A stretch of DNA of 37,473 nucleotides. It comes from Nitrosomonadales bacterium. Its GTDB lineage: Bacteria; Pseudomonadota; Gammaproteobacteria; Burkholderiales; Gallionellaceae. Location: positions 1 through 37,473 of the forward strand of contig JANYJE010000050.1 in assembly GCA_025408405.1 (NCBI GenBank), written 5' to 3'. The notes under the pieces are model-generated. The model was not told the origin of the DNA. It was given only the letters and a program-made list of their open reading frames with translations, and searched no databases. The translations under genes were made by a program, and so were the position numbers. This document shows, one piece after another, positions 37,101 through 37,473 of the stretch. Each line of letters opens with the position of its first letter. Position 1 is the stretch's first letter.

Positions 37101-37253
37101 CCGGTGATGTTCAGCAACGCGATCGGGACGGATGTGATGAAGCGCATTGCCGCGCCGCTTATCGGTGGCATGCTCACGGCGCCGCTGTTATCCCTGGTAG
37201 TAATCCCGATGATCTATCTTTGGTGGCAGGAAAAATTGCTACAACACGAATAA
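34143..37253 (+). CDS. cusA: Cu(I)/Ag(I) RND efflux pump CusA
   Basis: A 1036-residue inner-membrane proton-driven pump with 12 TM segments and two large periplasmic loops. The TM4 motif GAMVDGAIVMIENMHKHLE marks the heavy-metal efflux class. The three Met residues that pass Cu(I)/Ag(I) in E. coli CusA appear to be kept in FMPPLYEGGLLYMP, PLSMLETT and RIDMLATGIK, which favours copper/silver over zinc/cobalt. Length is normal. With CusB it would need an outer-membrane CusC; neither cusC nor cusF is in the window, so those are elsewhere or missing. It is the last gene of the block, ending 49 bases before the right direct repeat. Confidence 0.95.
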   Translation: MIERIIGWSFNNRLAVILVSLALGAIGAYSSLNMTLDAIPDLSDVQVIVKTSYPGQSPELVEDQVTYPLTSALLSVPGSTAVRGFSMYGESYLYVLFKDGTDPYWARSRVLEYLSQTTARLPQGVSPTLGPDASGVGWVFEYALVDRNHRYDPDQLRAVQDFYLKYELQSLPGVAEVASVGGMVRQFQIEVDPNRLAAYKITLEQLARAVRDNNVSSGGAVVELGRAEFMIRAKGYLKSLDDFRNIPVAMNAQGVPIRLQDIAHIGTGPEARRGVTDLDGQGDVSGGIVVMRYGHNALDTVQQVKERLEELKSGLPEGVELVVTYDRSGLILDAVHTLRSKLVEESIAVAIVCLLFLFHFRSSLVAVVTLPLGILIAFIIMQQQGVTANIMSLGGIAIAIGAMVDGAIVMIENMHKHLEKLGPDADYWQAAKQSALEVGPALFFSLLVITVSFLPVFTLTGQEGKLFAPLAYTKTYAMAAAAVLAITLTPVLMGYFIRGKISGESSNPLNRWLQAGYRPLLNFALRKRRATIGIALALLLSALFPVAKLGSEFMPPLYEGGLLYMPTTLPGISIDEAANLLQVTDRLIKEMPEVERVFGKAGRADTATDPAPLSMLETTILLKPQSEWPQGETVEEFIHKLDSEVNLPGLTNSWGYPIRTRIDMLATGIKTPLGIKITGPDLPGISALAEEIETVLKSVAGTRTVFAERVAGGHYLDIEVDRRRAARYGVTVADVQNLVQSAIGGENISTLISGRERFSINMRYPRGLRDSVAKLSDSRVTLPNGEQIPLGNLARLSIIDGPSEIKSENARLVGYVYINTAGRDLGGYVQEANAAIEKSVKIKPGYAIKWSGQYANMQHAKQRLYLAVPLTLALVILLLYVHFRHFGKVLLVLLCLPFSLIGGVWLVYLLGYQLSVAVAVGFIALAGVASEFGVVMLLYLDSAIAAAHASGHLFERRALVAAIIQGAALRLRPKMMTVCVIVAGLLPVMFSNAIGTDVMKRIAAPLIGGMLTAPLLSLVVIPMIYLWWQEKLLQHE

Positions 37254-37301
37254 TCGATTGCGTCACCTTGTTGCCATTCAATCTGTCTAGCATGGGGCAC
37301 A

Positions 37302-37333
37302 ATATGGGCTATTGGGAAAGGTTTTAATCACGG
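37302..37333. repeat. Right copy of the split direct repeat (uvrB start remnant)
   Basis: This 32-base sequence joins the 21-base match to uvrB codons for TFPNSPY with the 11-base match to the end of the upstream RhuM-like ORF, with 25 bases lost between them. Read on the minus strand the junction is in frame (VIK-TFPNSPY). It ends exactly at the left end of the IS30-family element. The 48 bases between the cusA stop and this repeat contain no gene. Confidence 0.75.
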
Positions 37334-37473
37334 GGCGGGCGCGAAAACCAAGTGCAACATTTTTTCATGAAAGAATGTTGGATGGCGGAAAAATACAAAC
37401 ACCTCACCTTGGATGACAGAGTCTTGATTCAAACCCAGCTCCAGCAAGGATTTAAACCAGGGGCAATCGCCGA
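37333..37473 (+). mobile_element. IS30-family insertion sequence, 5' end (truncated by window)
   Basis: The left terminal inverted repeat lies at about 37333-37360 (GGGCGGGC start, CCAAGTGCAACA core) and matches the terminus at 110-137 in inverted orientation. The transposase begins just inside it. Orientation is the same as the fragment at the window start, so the two copies, if separate, are direct-oriented and flank 37.2 kb. Confidence 0.8.
37367..37473 (+). CDS. IS30-family transposase, N-terminal fragment
   Basis: The first 35 codons of a transposase continue past the window edge. EKYKHLTLDDRVLIQTQLQQ followed by GFKPGAIA is the N-terminal helix-turn-helix of the IS30 family (usual form YxxLTLEERxxIxxLxxxGxSxxxIA), which binds the terminal repeats. 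The ATG at 37367 and another at 37382 are both possible starts; no clear ribosome site distinguishes them. No stop or frameshift is visible in this part. Confidence 0.8.
   Translation, partial: MKECWMAEKYKHLTLDDRVLIQTQLQQGFKPGAIA

Overview
The window looks like a chromosomal segment of a betaproteobacterium, most likely order Nitrosomonadales (Nitrosomonas/Gallionella-like). This rests on two things: the housekeeping gene order (ndk-rlmN-pilW-rodZ-ispG-hisS-yfgM-bamB-der, then hfq-hflX-hflK-hflC-hisZ-purA, tRNA-Leu, rnr-rlmB), and a nitrite reductase cluster with the same gene order as ncgABC-nirK of Nitrosomonas europaea. The assignment is inferred from gene content; no database search was possible.

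Layout. Positions 1-137 are the 3' end of an IS30-family element. At 190-3131 lie a small membrane protein, an orphan ParA ATPase, a 69-residue hypothetical protein and a membrane-anchored degenerate GGDEF protein. From 22055 down to 3162 the minus strand is almost continuous core genome: ndk, rlmN, pilW, rodZ, ispG, hisS, yfgM-like, bamB, der, hfq, hflX, hflK, hflC, a DUF2065 protein, hisZ and purA, closed by an intrinsic terminator. A plus-strand tRNA-Leu(CAG) with its own promoter follows, then rnr-rlmB. Many of these genes overlap by 1-11 bases (ATGA or TAATG junctions), so translational coupling is widespread. At 25171-22248 is a TRAP dicarboxylate transporter (dctP, then dctQM), with an intrinsic terminator between dctP and dctQM. 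uvrB follows at 27659-25635.

From about 27.7 to 37.3 kb the character changes to a plus-strand accessory block. It holds a group I truncated hemoglobin and an iron-sulfur flavoprotein reductase, a type C two-domain multicopper oxidase, a diheme and a monoheme cytochrome c, a copper nitrite reductase (nirK), and a Cu/Ag-type efflux pair (cusBA). The likely shared theme is nitrite/NO chemistry together with copper supply and copper detoxification. Each half of the block has its own promoter and candidate operator dyad. The globin transcript must also read through an intrinsic terminator located 21 bases before its start codon.

The block is bracketed by an unusual direct repeat. The uvrB start region (27627-27683) reappears at 37302-37333 as two abutting perfect matches of 21 and 11 bases, with 25 bases deleted between them. 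This second copy abuts the left end of another IS30-family element at 37333, which runs off the window in the same orientation as the element at position 1. The best candidate for something undescribed here is therefore the copper/nitrogen-oxide block with its boundary repeats and its two regulatory leaders, rather than any single unknown protein.
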